Positions 17,984-26,816 of a stretch of 64,000 nucleotides of DNA are shown in pieces. The notes under the pieces are model-generated. The model was given only the letters and a program-made list of their open reading frames with translations, made no database searches and was not told where the DNA came from. The DNA comes from Oscillospiraceae bacterium. GTDB lineage: Bacteria; Bacillota; Clostridia; Oscillospirales; Oscillospiraceae. Numbering within the stretch: position 1 is the stretch's first letter; each line of letters opens with the position of its first letter. The stretch lies in NCBI GenBank assembly GCA_018265835.1, contig JABLYK010000005.1, forward strand, positions 15,595 through 79,594, read 5' to 3'. Position numbers and translations under genes: made by a program.

Positions 17984-18478
17984 ATGGATTACTGTTTTGC
18001 ACACGGATTCAGGGCAGGAAAGAATTTTCAATATAACAGTGGCTATCCGATTGATGCAAATTGGCCGTGGCTTATTTCTGTTGGCGATGATGTGACTTTA
18101 TCATCAAATGTAAGGCTTTTAGCCCATGATGCCAGCACAGCAAAGACCGGAGTACACACAAAGATTGGCATTATATTGATTGGCAATAATGTCTTTATTG
18201 GTGCTGATACTATTGTGCTGTGCAATACACGAATTGGAGATAATGTAATCATTGGCGCAGGCTCAGTTGTAACTGGCGATGTTCCATCAGATAGTGTGTA
18301 TGCAGGTAATCCGGCGAGATTAATCTGTACGTTTCAAGAATATCAGAAAAAGCATAAAGAAAATCAAAATAATCATCCAATATTCCGTGAACATACCTGG
18401 CAAGAATGGTCCGAAGCTCCAATAGAGGAAAGAGAAGCTATGCGTGAGAAGCTCAAAGAAACATTTGGTTACTTGTAA
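17984..18478 (+). CDS. Hexapeptide-repeat acetyltransferase, start region out of frame
   Basis: A 164-residue left-handed beta-helix acetyltransferase (LbH/NodL-like). Hexapeptide repeats run through WLISVGDDVTLSSNVRLLAHDAS, IGIILIGNNVFIGADTIVLCNTRIGDNVIIGAGSVVTGDVP and end in YAGNPARLI. These enzymes O-acetylate sugars using acetyl-CoA. ATG 17984 has only a weak ribosome site. The natural start is probably GTG 17917 in another frame, joined through the nine-G tract, giving about 187 residues when the tract is 10 or 7. As assembled the gene is therefore OFF or 5'-truncated. The alternative is a sequencing error in the homopolymer. Confidence 0.8.
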   Translation: MDYCFAHGFRAGKNFQYNSGYPIDANWPWLISVGDDVTLSSNVRLLAHDASTAKTGVHTKIGIILIGNNVFIGADTIVLCNTRIGDNVIIGAGSVVTGDVPSDSVYAGNPARLICTFQEYQKKHKENQNNHPIFREHTWQEWSEAPIEEREAMREKLKETFGYL

Positions 18479-18490
18479 GGAGAGTGCCCT

Positions 18491-19438
18491 ATGGCATTTA
18501 AGTACAAAATAACATTATTTACACCAACCTATAACCGTTCTTATATTCTGGATACTTTGTATCGTTCCGTCCAACGGCAGACTTTCCGGAATTTTGAATG
18601 GATCATTATGGACGACGGCTCCACCGACAATACTGAAGAATTGGTTAAGGGATGGATGCAGGATATCAATGATTTTCCTATCCGATTTTACAAAGTCCCT
18701 AATGGTGGGAAGTGTCGGGCTATCAATCGAGGGCTAGACCTTGCCGAAGGTGAGCTATTCTTCATCATGGATTCAGACGATTACCTGACGGATGATGCGA
18801 TGGAGACAGTTGTGAAATGGGAAGCAACAATTGCCGGAAAGCCTGGATACTGTGGTGTCGCCGGTAATCGTGGCTCCAGCCCCACGGAAACACCGAATAC
18901 CCGTCTGTGGCAGATGTATGGAGAGGGCTGTCAGTATATTGATGAATATGCGTACTGCCGCTATCCGGAATATACCGATAAAGTCATTGATGGAGAACGA
19001 GCTGGCGTCTGGTATACCGAAATTCATAGAAAATATAAATACCCTGAGTTTGAGGGTGAAAACTTCCTAACCCCCTGCATTACATGGAATAGAATGGCTC
19101 ATGATGGATATAAGATCAGGATTTTTGATGATATTATCTGGGTTTGCAAATATCTAGAAGACGGCCTTACTATGCAAGGAAATATGCGATTCATCAAAAA
19201 TCCTGCAGGGGCTGGGTTGTGTTTGCGCGAAAAAGCAGAGTTTCTGAATTATCCGTTAATCGAAAAAATGAAAATGTGGTATACCTTTTACTGCGATCAT
19301 ACCAGTTGTGACAATCAGTGCCGTTTAACTATAAAGCAGTGTGCCGATTATATTGGCGCTCCTTTGCCTATGATTTGGGGCGCAGCAATAATTCATCAAG
19401 GGCCAAGTGGAATTAAGAAGCTGTTGGGTAAAAAATGA
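18491..19438 (+). CDS. Glycosyltransferase family 2
   Basis: A 315-residue GT-A enzyme with ITLFTPTYNRSYILDTLYRSVQRQTFRNFEWIIMDDGSTDNTEEL and the DxD-type FFIMDSDDYLT. It belongs to the GT2 subgroup whose later part holds a long Cys- and aromatic-containing tail (YCDHTSCDNQCRLTIKQ). The stop overlaps the pyruvyltransferase start (ATGA). Acceptor and donor are not predictable from sequence. Confidence 0.9.
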   Translation: MAFKYKITLFTPTYNRSYILDTLYRSVQRQTFRNFEWIIMDDGSTDNTEELVKGWMQDINDFPIRFYKVPNGGKCRAINRGLDLAEGELFFIMDSDDYLTDDAMETVVKWEATIAGKPGYCGVAGNRGSSPTETPNTRLWQMYGEGCQYIDEYAYCRYPEYTDKVIDGERAGVWYTEIHRKYKYPEFEGENFLTPCITWNRMAHDGYKIRIFDDIIWVCKYLEDGLTMQGNMRFIKNPAGAGLCLREKAEFLNYPLIEKMKMWYTFYCDHTSCDNQCRLTIKQCADYIGAPLPMIWGAAIIHQGPSGIKKLLGKK

Positions 19439-20631
19439 GGAATATAATAATTACTGGAGGAGAATTATTCAATAAAGGCGCTCAGGCAATGACCTTTATT
19501 GCTGTTGATGAGATTCGCCGCAGATTCCCTAATCATCAGATTTATCTGCTGTCTGAGTTAGACTTAAAACGTTCGATGGCGGAGAGGGCTCAATATTCCT
19601 TTGATTTTATGGGATGGTATCCGCTCAAGTTTGCACGGTGCCAAGCCAACCCGTTGCTGCGTTTCGCCTGCAAAGTGCGAAACGGCAAAGAATTAAGCGA
19701 AGCGGAAGAAATATACAAGCATTGCGATGCAATGGTAGATGTCAGCGGATATGCACTTGGTTCTACTTGGAGTGATGCAACGTGTAATCGCTATTTGGAT
19801 CATTTGGAATTTGCTTTGGCTTTTGATATTCCAGTTTACCTGATGCCCCAGTCTTTTGGCCCCTTTGACTTTGGAGAAGGTCGCCAAGCCCTGAACGCTC
19901 GCATTCATAAACTGCTTCCTACCGCAAAAATAATCTTTGCGCGGGAGCAAGAGGGGTATGATGCTCTTGTAAATACCTACGGGCTAAAAAATGTACGGTT
20001 GGCCCATGACTTGGTACTTAGCAATAAAGGAATTGATCTCGCCGATGTATTTGTTTCTGTACCTCCCCTTGATTTGCCGGAGATCAAACCGAACAGCGTT
20101 GCGGTCATTCCCAATTCCATGAATTCGAGTGTCACTGACCAAGATACTGTGTTTGCGATATATACCAACGCAATCAAGGCTTTACTGGATCGCGGAAAGA
20201 CAGTTTATTTGCTAAGCCATTCCGCGATGGATTCCGCTCTATGCGGGAAACTGAAAGAACCGTTCAAGTCCAATGAGAACGTGATTCTGTTGGGGCAGGA
20301 TTTCAGTTGTCTGGAATTCAATGAGCTGGTAAAGGAATTCCAGTATATGGTCGCATCCCGTTTCCATTCCATTGTCCATGCCTTCAAAAACGGAATACCT
20401 TGCATTGCCTTGGGATGGGCAGCAAAATACCATGACTTGCTGAAGCTGTTTAATCAGGAGCAATACGTCTTGGATGTTCGCACAAAAATTGGAGCAGCGC
20501 AAGTTCTTGCGACAATCGAAAAGATGGATTGCCATTATCTTGAGGAGTCTGCAAAAATCCAGGATGGGCTGGCAGCTGTTCAGGAACAGAATGTGTTCGA
20601 CATACTAACTCAGCACCAGAAGGAGTCATAA
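19435..20631 (+). CDS. Polysaccharide pyruvyl transferase family protein
   Basis: A 398-residue protein of the pyruvyl-transferase fold: MRNIIITGGELFNKGAQAM at the start, VYLMPQSFGPFDFGEGRQ in the middle, and the C-terminal SRFHSIVHAFKNGIPCIALGWAAKYHDLL segment typical of the family. These enzymes use PEP to add a pyruvate ketal to a sugar. Pyruvylated wall polysaccharide is the known ligand of SLH domains (CsaB system), and the window encodes three SLH proteins, so a link is possible but unproven. It overlaps both neighbours. Confidence 0.88.
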   Translation: MRNIIITGGELFNKGAQAMTFIAVDEIRRRFPNHQIYLLSELDLKRSMAERAQYSFDFMGWYPLKFARCQANPLLRFACKVRNGKELSEAEEIYKHCDAMVDVSGYALGSTWSDATCNRYLDHLEFALAFDIPVYLMPQSFGPFDFGEGRQALNARIHKLLPTAKIIFAREQEGYDALVNTYGLKNVRLAHDLVLSNKGIDLADVFVSVPPLDLPEIKPNSVAVIPNSMNSSVTDQDTVFAIYTNAIKALLDRGKTVYLLSHSAMDSALCGKLKEPFKSNENVILLGQDFSCLEFNELVKEFQYMVASRFHSIVHAFKNGIPCIALGWAAKYHDLLKLFNQEQYVLDVRTKIGAAQVLATIEKMDCHYLEESAKIQDGLAAVQEQNVFDILTQHQKES

Positions 20632-22151
20632 TGAGATTCGCACGAACAAAAAACACCTTGCGCAATATTGCTTTCGGCTCCGTGAACCGTATCATCAACA
20701 TTGTTCTGCCATTTGTCTCCAGAACAGTGATTCTCTATGTCATGGGTACACAATACCTGGGCTTAAGCAGTCTGTTCACCTCAATTCTTAGTTTTTTAAG
20801 CCTGACAGAACTGGGAATCGGCGCAGCAATGGTGTACAGCATGTACAAGCCCATTGCGGAAAACGACCGGGCGACAATCAAGGCTTTGCTGAACCTATAT
20901 CGAAAACTATATCAAATCATTGGTACAGTCATTTTGGCAGTCGGCTTGCTCCTGATGCCGTTTCTCAAGATTCTAGTCAAAGAGGAATTGCCTCCGGACA
21001 TTAATCTTTATTTGCTGTACTTTATCTATTTGTTCAATGCGGTTCTGAGCTATTGGCTCTTCGCCTATAAGAATGCGCTGTTGCAGGCATACCAGCGCGA
21101 TGACATTAACAGTAAAATTGCCTCGATTATTACGCCGGCATCATACGCCATTATGCTGCTTTGCCTCTTCTTAACGAAGAACTATTATGCCTATGTCATC
21201 TGGCTTCCGGTCTTTACCGTTTTGACTAACATTCTACGTCTTTTCCTTGTCAATCATGATTTCCCTGGTTTAGAGCCGGAAGGTGAGATTTCTGCTGAAT
21301 TAAAGCATTCGATTTTCAAAAAGACATCGGCCTTGATCGGCACTAAATTGAATACCGTGGTGTTAAATGCTGCCGATAATCTGGTGATGTCTGCTTTTCT
21401 GGGCCTAACTGTGATTGCAATGTATGGAAACTACTACTACGTTATAACGGCAATCACTGGCTTTACTGGCATCATATACTCCTCCATGACCGCTGGACTG
21501 GGCAACAGTCTGCAGACAGATTCACCGGACATTAACTACCGCAATTTTGAAAAATTCTCGTTTATCAACTCATGGCTGGTAGGTTGGTGCACTGTCTGTC
21601 TGGTATGCCTGTATCAGCCCTTCATGCAGATTTGGGTTGGGGAAGATTTAATGTTCCCATTCTATGTTGTTTTGGAAATGGGACTGTATTTCTATATCTA
21701 CCAGATCCGCAAAATTCCGGTAGTGTATAAGGACGCTGCTGGTATCTGGTGGGAGGACCGTTTCCGGCCTTACGTCTGTATGGTTGCAAATGTAGTGCTG
21801 AATATTGTTCTGGTTCAAATCATTGGTATCTCCGGTATTATTCTTTCGACGGTGTTTTCTCTCTTTATTTCGATTCCCTGGGAAAATTATACAATATTCA
21901 AATATGTATTTCATTGTAGCAGTAAACCCTATTACGGAAAAATGCTTTTCAGCGCTGTAACAATGCTGCTGGCAGGTGCGGTAACCTTCTGGATTTGCAC
22001 CATGTTTGAAGATGGAATTCCGACATTCTTGCTACGGATGTGCATTTGCGTGATTGTACCAAATGTCATCTTTGCCTTGTGCAATTGCAAACGTCCAGAA
22101 TTTAGGGAGATGATGACCATGGTGCAGCGAATTCTGAAAAGACAGTTCTGA
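20631..22151 (+). CDS. Oligosaccharide flippase (Wzx/MATE-like)
   Basis: A 506-residue polytopic membrane protein with 12-14 hydrophobic segments and the start typical of Wzx-type flippases in Firmicutes (TKNTLRNIAFGSVNRIINIVLPFVSRTVILYVMGTQYLGLSSLF). It translocates the lipid-linked repeat unit to the outer face for polymerisation by the EpsG-like protein. It starts within the previous stop codon (TAATG). Confidence 0.92.
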   Translation: MRFARTKNTLRNIAFGSVNRIINIVLPFVSRTVILYVMGTQYLGLSSLFTSILSFLSLTELGIGAAMVYSMYKPIAENDRATIKALLNLYRKLYQIIGTVILAVGLLLMPFLKILVKEELPPDINLYLLYFIYLFNAVLSYWLFAYKNALLQAYQRDDINSKIASIITPASYAIMLLCLFLTKNYYAYVIWLPVFTVLTNILRLFLVNHDFPGLEPEGEISAELKHSIFKKTSALIGTKLNTVVLNAADNLVMSAFLGLTVIAMYGNYYYVITAITGFTGIIYSSMTAGLGNSLQTDSPDINYRNFEKFSFINSWLVGWCTVCLVCLYQPFMQIWVGEDLMFPFYVVLEMGLYFYIYQIRKIPVVYKDAAGIWWEDRFRPYVCMVANVVLNIVLVQIIGISGIILSTVFSLFISIPWENYTIFKYVFHCSSKPYYGKMLFSAVTMLLAGAVTFWICTMFEDGIPTFLLRMCICVIVPNVIFALCNCKRPEFREMMTMVQRILKRQF

Positions 22152-22172
22152 CGAGCAACGAAAGGGGTATGT

Positions 22173-23468
22173 ATGGGACAGAAAACTATATTCACTACTG
22201 TACAGGCAGGACTGTGCTGTAGTTGCGGGGTCTGCAAGGGAATTTGTCCAAAAGGATGTATTTCCTGGAGCAAAAAAGATGGTCTGTATGTTCCCCAAAT
22301 TGATGAACAGGTATGTATTCATTGTAGTATGTGCGCCTCGGTATGCCCCGGTTTAGGGCACAATTTTGAGACTGCCGAGACTGCAGCAGGTACAGTAACC
22401 GGTCCTGTTCTGCGCTGCTATAATGCTTGGAGCAAAGACCCGGAACTGCGTCATGTTGGCGCTTCCGGCGGCGTGGTTTCCACAATCATTCGGGAGTTAC
22501 TTGTCAGCGGTGTCTATGATGGTGCGTTCTGCTTGGGGTCATACGACTACCGCGATCAGCTAAAAACCAGGCTATATACTGCGGAAGAGGTCGCCACCTG
22601 CTGGAACGAGTCCAATACGCCCAAATCTCGGTATCTTCCGGTTTCTCACGAAAATGCGGTTGCGTACATAAAAGCACATCGAAATGCCCGGCTGATTTTT
22701 GTGGGAACCTCCTGTGCTATCCGGGGTCTACAGGCGGCCATAAAAAAATTGACCTTGGAGCGCAAGCAATATCTGCTTATCGGCCTGTTCTGCGACAAGG
22801 TTTTCAACTATAATGTCATTCCGTATTTTGAAGATACCTATTCCCCGGACGCGCCACTGGAAGCTCTGCATTTCAAGAATAAGGAAAGCGGCGGCTGGCC
22901 CGGCGATATGAAGTTCTTCCCAAAAGGTAGGAAACCTTTTTATCGCCCCTTAGCAGACCGCATGAAAGCAAAGGCTTATTTTATGCCAGAGCGCTGCCTT
23001 TACTGTGTAGATAAGCTGAATACCTATGCAGATATTTCTCTTGGGGATAATTACACCGGAAAAGACGACTCCAAACTGGGCAGCAATTCGGTCATTATCC
23101 GAACCAAGATTGGTGAAAGCGCTTGGAATGCCGCTAGGGACCAACTTGAGATCCGCAATATTAGTATTGCGGAAATTCAGCAGGCGCAGGCAATCGACTG
23201 GCGGCTGAATAACCTGTATTTTGGCGATTTGAAAGCAGGACAAATTGGTAACAATCTGGAGCTCAATAGTGGCGTTCCAAGAGAAAAAGAAGTTGCGCCA
23301 TTTAAGCAGCCCCTGAAAACCGGATTGAAAAAACTTCGGGCTGGAGCAAAATATGATATCAATCCTACTGAACTTCAAAAGCAGATCCGAAACGATAATA
23401 AAAAGCCTAGCCCTGCGGTTAGCATTATGAAACGCTGTTACCATTATATTAAGCGGAAGATCAAGTGA
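22173..23468 (+). CDS. Fe-S protein, F420-hydrogenase beta-subunit family
   Basis: A 431-residue protein with two N-terminal [4Fe-4S] ferredoxin motifs (C15/C16-S-C18-G-V-C21-K-G-I-C25, and C48-I-H-C51-S-M-C54-A-S-V-C58). The F420-hydrogenase/dehydrogenase beta-subunit domains follow (HVGASGGVVSTI; FVGTSCAIRGLQAAI; LLIGLFCDKVFNY). Proteins of this class often sit beside polysaccharide pyruvyl transferases in glycan loci, where the redox reaction is not established. F420 use is unlikely to be implied by the family name here. It closes the intact part of the operon. Confidence 0.85.
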   Translation: MGQKTIFTTVQAGLCCSCGVCKGICPKGCISWSKKDGLYVPQIDEQVCIHCSMCASVCPGLGHNFETAETAAGTVTGPVLRCYNAWSKDPELRHVGASGGVVSTIIRELLVSGVYDGAFCLGSYDYRDQLKTRLYTAEEVATCWNESNTPKSRYLPVSHENAVAYIKAHRNARLIFVGTSCAIRGLQAAIKKLTLERKQYLLIGLFCDKVFNYNVIPYFEDTYSPDAPLEALHFKNKESGGWPGDMKFFPKGRKPFYRPLADRMKAKAYFMPERCLYCVDKLNTYADISLGDNYTGKDDSKLGSNSVIIRTKIGESAWNAARDQLEIRNISIAEIQQAQAIDWRLNNLYFGDLKAGQIGNNLELNSGVPREKEVAPFKQPLKTGLKKLRAGAKYDINPTELQKQIRNDNKKPSPAVSIMKRCYHYIKRKIK

Positions 23469-23478
23469 GGAAATGCGC

Positions 23479-23971
23479 ATGAAAAAGGTAATGCTTGTCT
23501 TTGGCACAAGGCTCGAAGCAATTAAAATGTGTCCCCTGGTCAATGAGCTGAAGACCAGAGAAAGTATTGAGACCATTGTCTGCGTCACTGATCGGCGTTG
23601 GAAGACATTGGACCAAGAGCTGGAGGCATTTCATGTGGTGCCAGACTATGACCTGCCTTTTTATGAAGGACAAGCAGACATTGTTTGACATCATTACAAA
23701 CATTCTGAATTGCATCAAGACGGTACTGGAAGAAGTTAAGCCTGATGTGGTACTGATCCACTGGGATATCTCTACTACTGCAACGGAACGCTTCTATCTG
23801 CAAGTCCCTGTGGGCCACGTAGAGGCAGGCCTGTGGGCATACAACATCTATTCTCCCTATCCAAAGGAGTTTAACCGTCAGGCAGTTAGTATCATCAGCC
23901 AGTACAATTTTGCCCCCACAGAACTTTCCAAGCATAATCTGCTGGAGATAGTTTCGTCTGCAAGCAAATAG
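23479..23971 (+). pseudogene. Truncated, frameshifted UDP-GlcNAc 2-epimerase remnant
   Basis: Two overlapping frames together resemble the N-terminal half of WecB/MnaA. The first (from ATG 23479) reads VMLVFGTRLEAIKMCPLVNEL, where FGTRPEAIKM is expected, and stops at 23688. Near 23655-23665 the homology moves to another frame: MKDKQTLFDIITNIL, IHWDISTTATERFYLQVPVGHVEAGLWAYNIYSPYPKEFNRQ, ISQYNFAPTELSK. Compared with the family it has a frameshift, several short deletions, loss of the conserved HGDT and GLRT residues, and no C-terminal half (~165 of ~370 residues). It is clearly decayed and lies at the end of the glycan operon. Confidence 0.88.
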
Positions 23972-24023
23972 CGGATATTTTAGTACAATTTGTTTAATAG
24001 AGCCTGCCTCTAGAGGAATAATT

Positions 24024-25667
24024 ATGAATAACAATCACCGCGAGCAAACAGAAGATTTTGTAGTTCGGCTGGATTATGATACTTCCGGGACAATCATTCA
24101 GTTGCCTTCAGATCTTCATAATGAAATGAGTAAATGGGTTCAAGCAATGGACCAATCGTTTGGAATTGACTTACATTGCTATAGCAACGACGATTATCTG
24201 TTTATCGCATTTTTACTGAGAAGAGCTTACAGCATATATCACATTTTAGGTTGCGATCCTCGGACAGGAAAATGGTCTGAAGGATGTAAAGCGATTCCCT
24301 ACACTGTTGTATTTTTGCAGGAAAAGCCTGTTTTGCTTGAAGATGCAGATGGGAATCTGGTGAAAGATACAAATGGCAGCTATATTCCTGACGATAAAGG
24401 GTTGAACGCTGGTATCTGTGGACCTTTTTTAAGTGATGATAAGGAATACTATGTGCTACAGTTCAATCGTTACATACTCCAGCGCTATATCATCTTTCTT
24501 CAGCAGATTTTCGATAAAAATGAAGAACTTATTATGGACATAAGCGAAAGCCAAGTCACTTTTTGTAATGGGGAAAAAGGAACTGCAAAAGAAGCATTGG
24601 CACAATTTCCATTAGTTACACGAGACAAGCTATTCGAAGATGCACAGGGTTTGTTTAAAAGTGGGCTTTGGGATGCCGGAGATATTCTTCTTCGATATGC
24701 AGCTTCCTTAGATGAAGCAGAAAAAGTACCATTACCGACACTTCTGTTCCTTGACGAGGAAGGAGATGGAAAAGAAAAACTCTGCGGATTTGCTTATGTC
24801 GATGCGGAGCGTCAGCTTATCAAACTGCCTCTTCGGAAAAAAATTTATAATACTTCTGGCTTTTATGACTACTTTGGCCGCAGAAACACATTAATTTCAG
24901 AATTGTTTATCGAATCGATCCGCATGATTGTTTACCATGAGTTTTCCCACATAGCAAATGGCCACGGGCTACTCTCACGTTCAGATGAAGCGTATACAAA
25001 AAGGAAAGATATCGCGGTATGCGCAGAACAAAATGCAGATGACTTCGCAATTCGGCTCATGGTGTGCGAATTGTTATTTAATACGGCGGATGGAAATCCC
25101 GGTAGTCAGCGGTTGAAGTATACAAGGAAAGAGCTAATCCATAAATGGTCCGTTCGGATATTTGCAAGTTACCTTGCTCTTAGCTGGATTTATCGGGAAG
25201 ATGATCGTGTCTGGAGCGAAAAGACGGTAGATGATTATATTGCAAAACGTGATGCGAAACATCCTATCTATCAGTTCCGTACCTTTAATGTAATAAACTG
25301 TGCTTTCAACCGTTTAAATGATCTGGTTCAGAATAAGGAGCAATATCTGATAACCGTTGAAGGTTATCCAATAGATGAAACAGTAGTTCGTCAAACGATT
25401 GACGAAACTATGGATATGCTCAATTCCTTTGAAGCAAGTTTTCGAATGACATATACCGACAACCGGTCAATAGAGGAAAAGACTGTGCAAAGCTGGCGTA
25501 TGGAGAAGAAAAGTATTCCGAAGACGCCACAGGAAATCCCATTCATGATGACTTCTTTCTCCAAACGTGCAGGGAAAGAAGCGGAAAGGATTCGGCAGAC
25601 TTGGCCGGAGCTTAAAAAGCGTTTAGAGCAAGTTGGCGCATATAATCTGCGTTTTAGTAAAATTTGA
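24024..25667 (+). CDS. Uncharacterised HExxH metallopeptidase-like protein
   Basis: A 547-residue protein that I do not recognise as a named family. It has no signal peptide or clear membrane segment, so it is probably cytoplasmic. A zinc-peptidase motif H305-E-F-S-H309 sits in a hydrophobic helix, followed 26 residues later by E335-Q-N-A-D339-D-F-A, a typical third-ligand helix as in ImmA/IrrE-like and related peptidases. The N-terminal ~300 residues and the C-terminal ~200 are unassigned. The gene is AT-rich, stands alone between a truncated pseudogene and degraded sequence, and probably came by transfer. A stress or defence role is only a guess. Confidence 0.7.
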   Translation: MNNNHREQTEDFVVRLDYDTSGTIIQLPSDLHNEMSKWVQAMDQSFGIDLHCYSNDDYLFIAFLLRRAYSIYHILGCDPRTGKWSEGCKAIPYTVVFLQEKPVLLEDADGNLVKDTNGSYIPDDKGLNAGICGPFLSDDKEYYVLQFNRYILQRYIIFLQQIFDKNEELIMDISESQVTFCNGEKGTAKEALAQFPLVTRDKLFEDAQGLFKSGLWDAGDILLRYAASLDEAEKVPLPTLLFLDEEGDGKEKLCGFAYVDAERQLIKLPLRKKIYNTSGFYDYFGRRNTLISELFIESIRMIVYHEFSHIANGHGLLSRSDEAYTKRKDIAVCAEQNADDFAIRLMVCELLFNTADGNPGSQRLKYTRKELIHKWSVRIFASYLALSWIYREDDRVWSEKTVDDYIAKRDAKHPIYQFRTFNVINCAFNRLNDLVQNKEQYLITVEGYPIDETVVRQTIDETMDMLNSFEASFRMTYTDNRSIEEKTVQSWRMEKKSIPKTPQEIPFMMTSFSKRAGKEAERIRQTWPELKKRLEQVGAYNLRFSKI

Positions 25668-26168
25668 AATATTGTTTTGATAAGACGGTCACCGTTCTAG
25701 TTGCACTATCTGATGTTATAAGACAGGGAACCCTTTTGTAGCTCATTTCGTTGACATGCAGGAGATGCATTACTTCTTTTTCTTGCCAATTCCCCTTGCC
25801 GTCTTGCTGCGGTGTAGCTGCAAGACTCGTCCTCGTCCATGATGGCGCTTTCAATGGACAGTCTCATCGTCTTCGCGCTTGACCTGCAGCTGTATCCAGG
25901 AGACCTCCAGAATCGTGTTTAAGGCCTTATTGGCTCATGTAAATTTCGATATCCACCATAAAGCGAAAAATCTTTGCACAGCAGCTGGTATTGATCTTAC
26001 TATTCTTTAATAATTCCACCGTATTGCCTAGATTGGATATATAGGAGTGGGTTCAAAAACGAGCTATAATATAGACACTTCTTCCAAGAAAGAAAATACC
26101 CCGAAACAAGATAGAATGCGGCGGAAATCAGCTACCCCCCTGTTGCACCATATCAAGCCTCAAAAAGG
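25668..26168 (-). other. Degraded non-coding stretch with protein-gene remnants
   Basis: About 500 bases without an intact gene. On the minus strand, pieces of protein-like sequence occur in different frames with stops between them: GNTVELLKNSKINTSCCAKIFRFMVDIEIYMSQ, then NKALNTILEVSWIQLQVKREDDETVH, then AIMDEDESCSYTAARRQGELARKR. This looks like one decayed gene read from ~26030 down to ~25700. I cannot name it. No terminal repeats, tRNA or riboswitch were seen. Confidence 0.45.
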
Positions 26169-26627
26169 ATGTTTGAATATGAGCATACGAACGGCTGCAA
26201 GAGGCCAATCCGCTTTAAATATTTTGTTGAGGACAGAGTTCAATGCGTCAAGAAACTGGACGAGACGCATTTTACCGGAGCGGTTGCGGGGAGTGCGAAA
26301 GAGCCGTATCTTGTAACATTCGATTTGGAGCACCCCAAAAGGTCAAACTGTGACGGGCCTTTTGCAAATGGTCACAAGATTTGCAAACATATGGTCGAGC
26401 TTTTCTTTGCAGCGTTCCCTGAAGAGGCGCTGGCGTACAAAGCGGCTATCGACGCGGCGATTCAAGAAGAGGCGCAGTATCGTGAAGAATTGCCGGACAG
26501 GATCGAACGGTATGTCAATGGCCTTACAAAAGCCGAACTGCGCGAACTGATTTTGCAACTCATTGATGCGCTTCCCGAATGGGAATTTGAACAGTTTGTC
26601 CGAGACAATACCGATGCTGACGATTGA
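26169..26627 (+). CDS. SWIM zinc-finger-like small protein
   Basis: A 152-residue protein whose middle resembles a SWIM-type zinc site: FDLEHPKRSNC61-DGPFANGHKIC72-K-H74-MVELFF. The first Cys of a standard CxC is replaced by neighbouring His/Asn residues, so the match is partial. The C-terminal half is acidic and helical (LTKAELRELILQLIDALPEWEFEQFV). SWIM domains bind DNA or protein partners. The start is uncertain: ATG 26169 has AAAAAGG directly against it and no better in-frame start follows. It may be the last gene of the transferred block. Confidence 0.6.
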   Translation: MFEYEHTNGCKRPIRFKYFVEDRVQCVKKLDETHFTGAVAGSAKEPYLVTFDLEHPKRSNCDGPFANGHKICKHMVELFFAAFPEEALAYKAAIDAAIQEEAQYREELPDRIERYVNGLTKAELRELILQLIDALPEWEFEQFVRDNTDADD

Positions 26628-26640
26628 AATTGGAAATAGA

Positions 26641-26700
26641 ATACCCGAACGGGTGCAGCTTGAACTCCTTGAATTTTGAAACACCTGCTCGGGTATCATT
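26641..26700 (+). terminator. Stem-loop after SWIM-like gene
   Basis: ATACCCGA (26641) pairs with TCGGGTAT (ending 26696), with a further GGTG/CACC pairing inside. The loop is long and the T run short, so it is a weak terminator candidate. Confidence 0.45.
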
Positions 26701-26743
26701 TGCGCAATTTATTGCACCTTATCGCCGCAACGCCGCGCACCGG

Positions 26744-26772
26744 TTGCCAGAGTCCGGAAAGCGTGCTATACT
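26744..26772 (+). promoter_or_regulatory. Sigma-A-type promoter
   Basis: TTGCCA at 26744-26749, 17-base spacer, TATACT at 26767-26772, about 45 bases before the start at 26817. Confidence 0.7.
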
Positions 26773-26816
26773 CATTCGCACAGATATGGCCTCCGGGCCT
26801 GCAAAGGGGATAGCGT

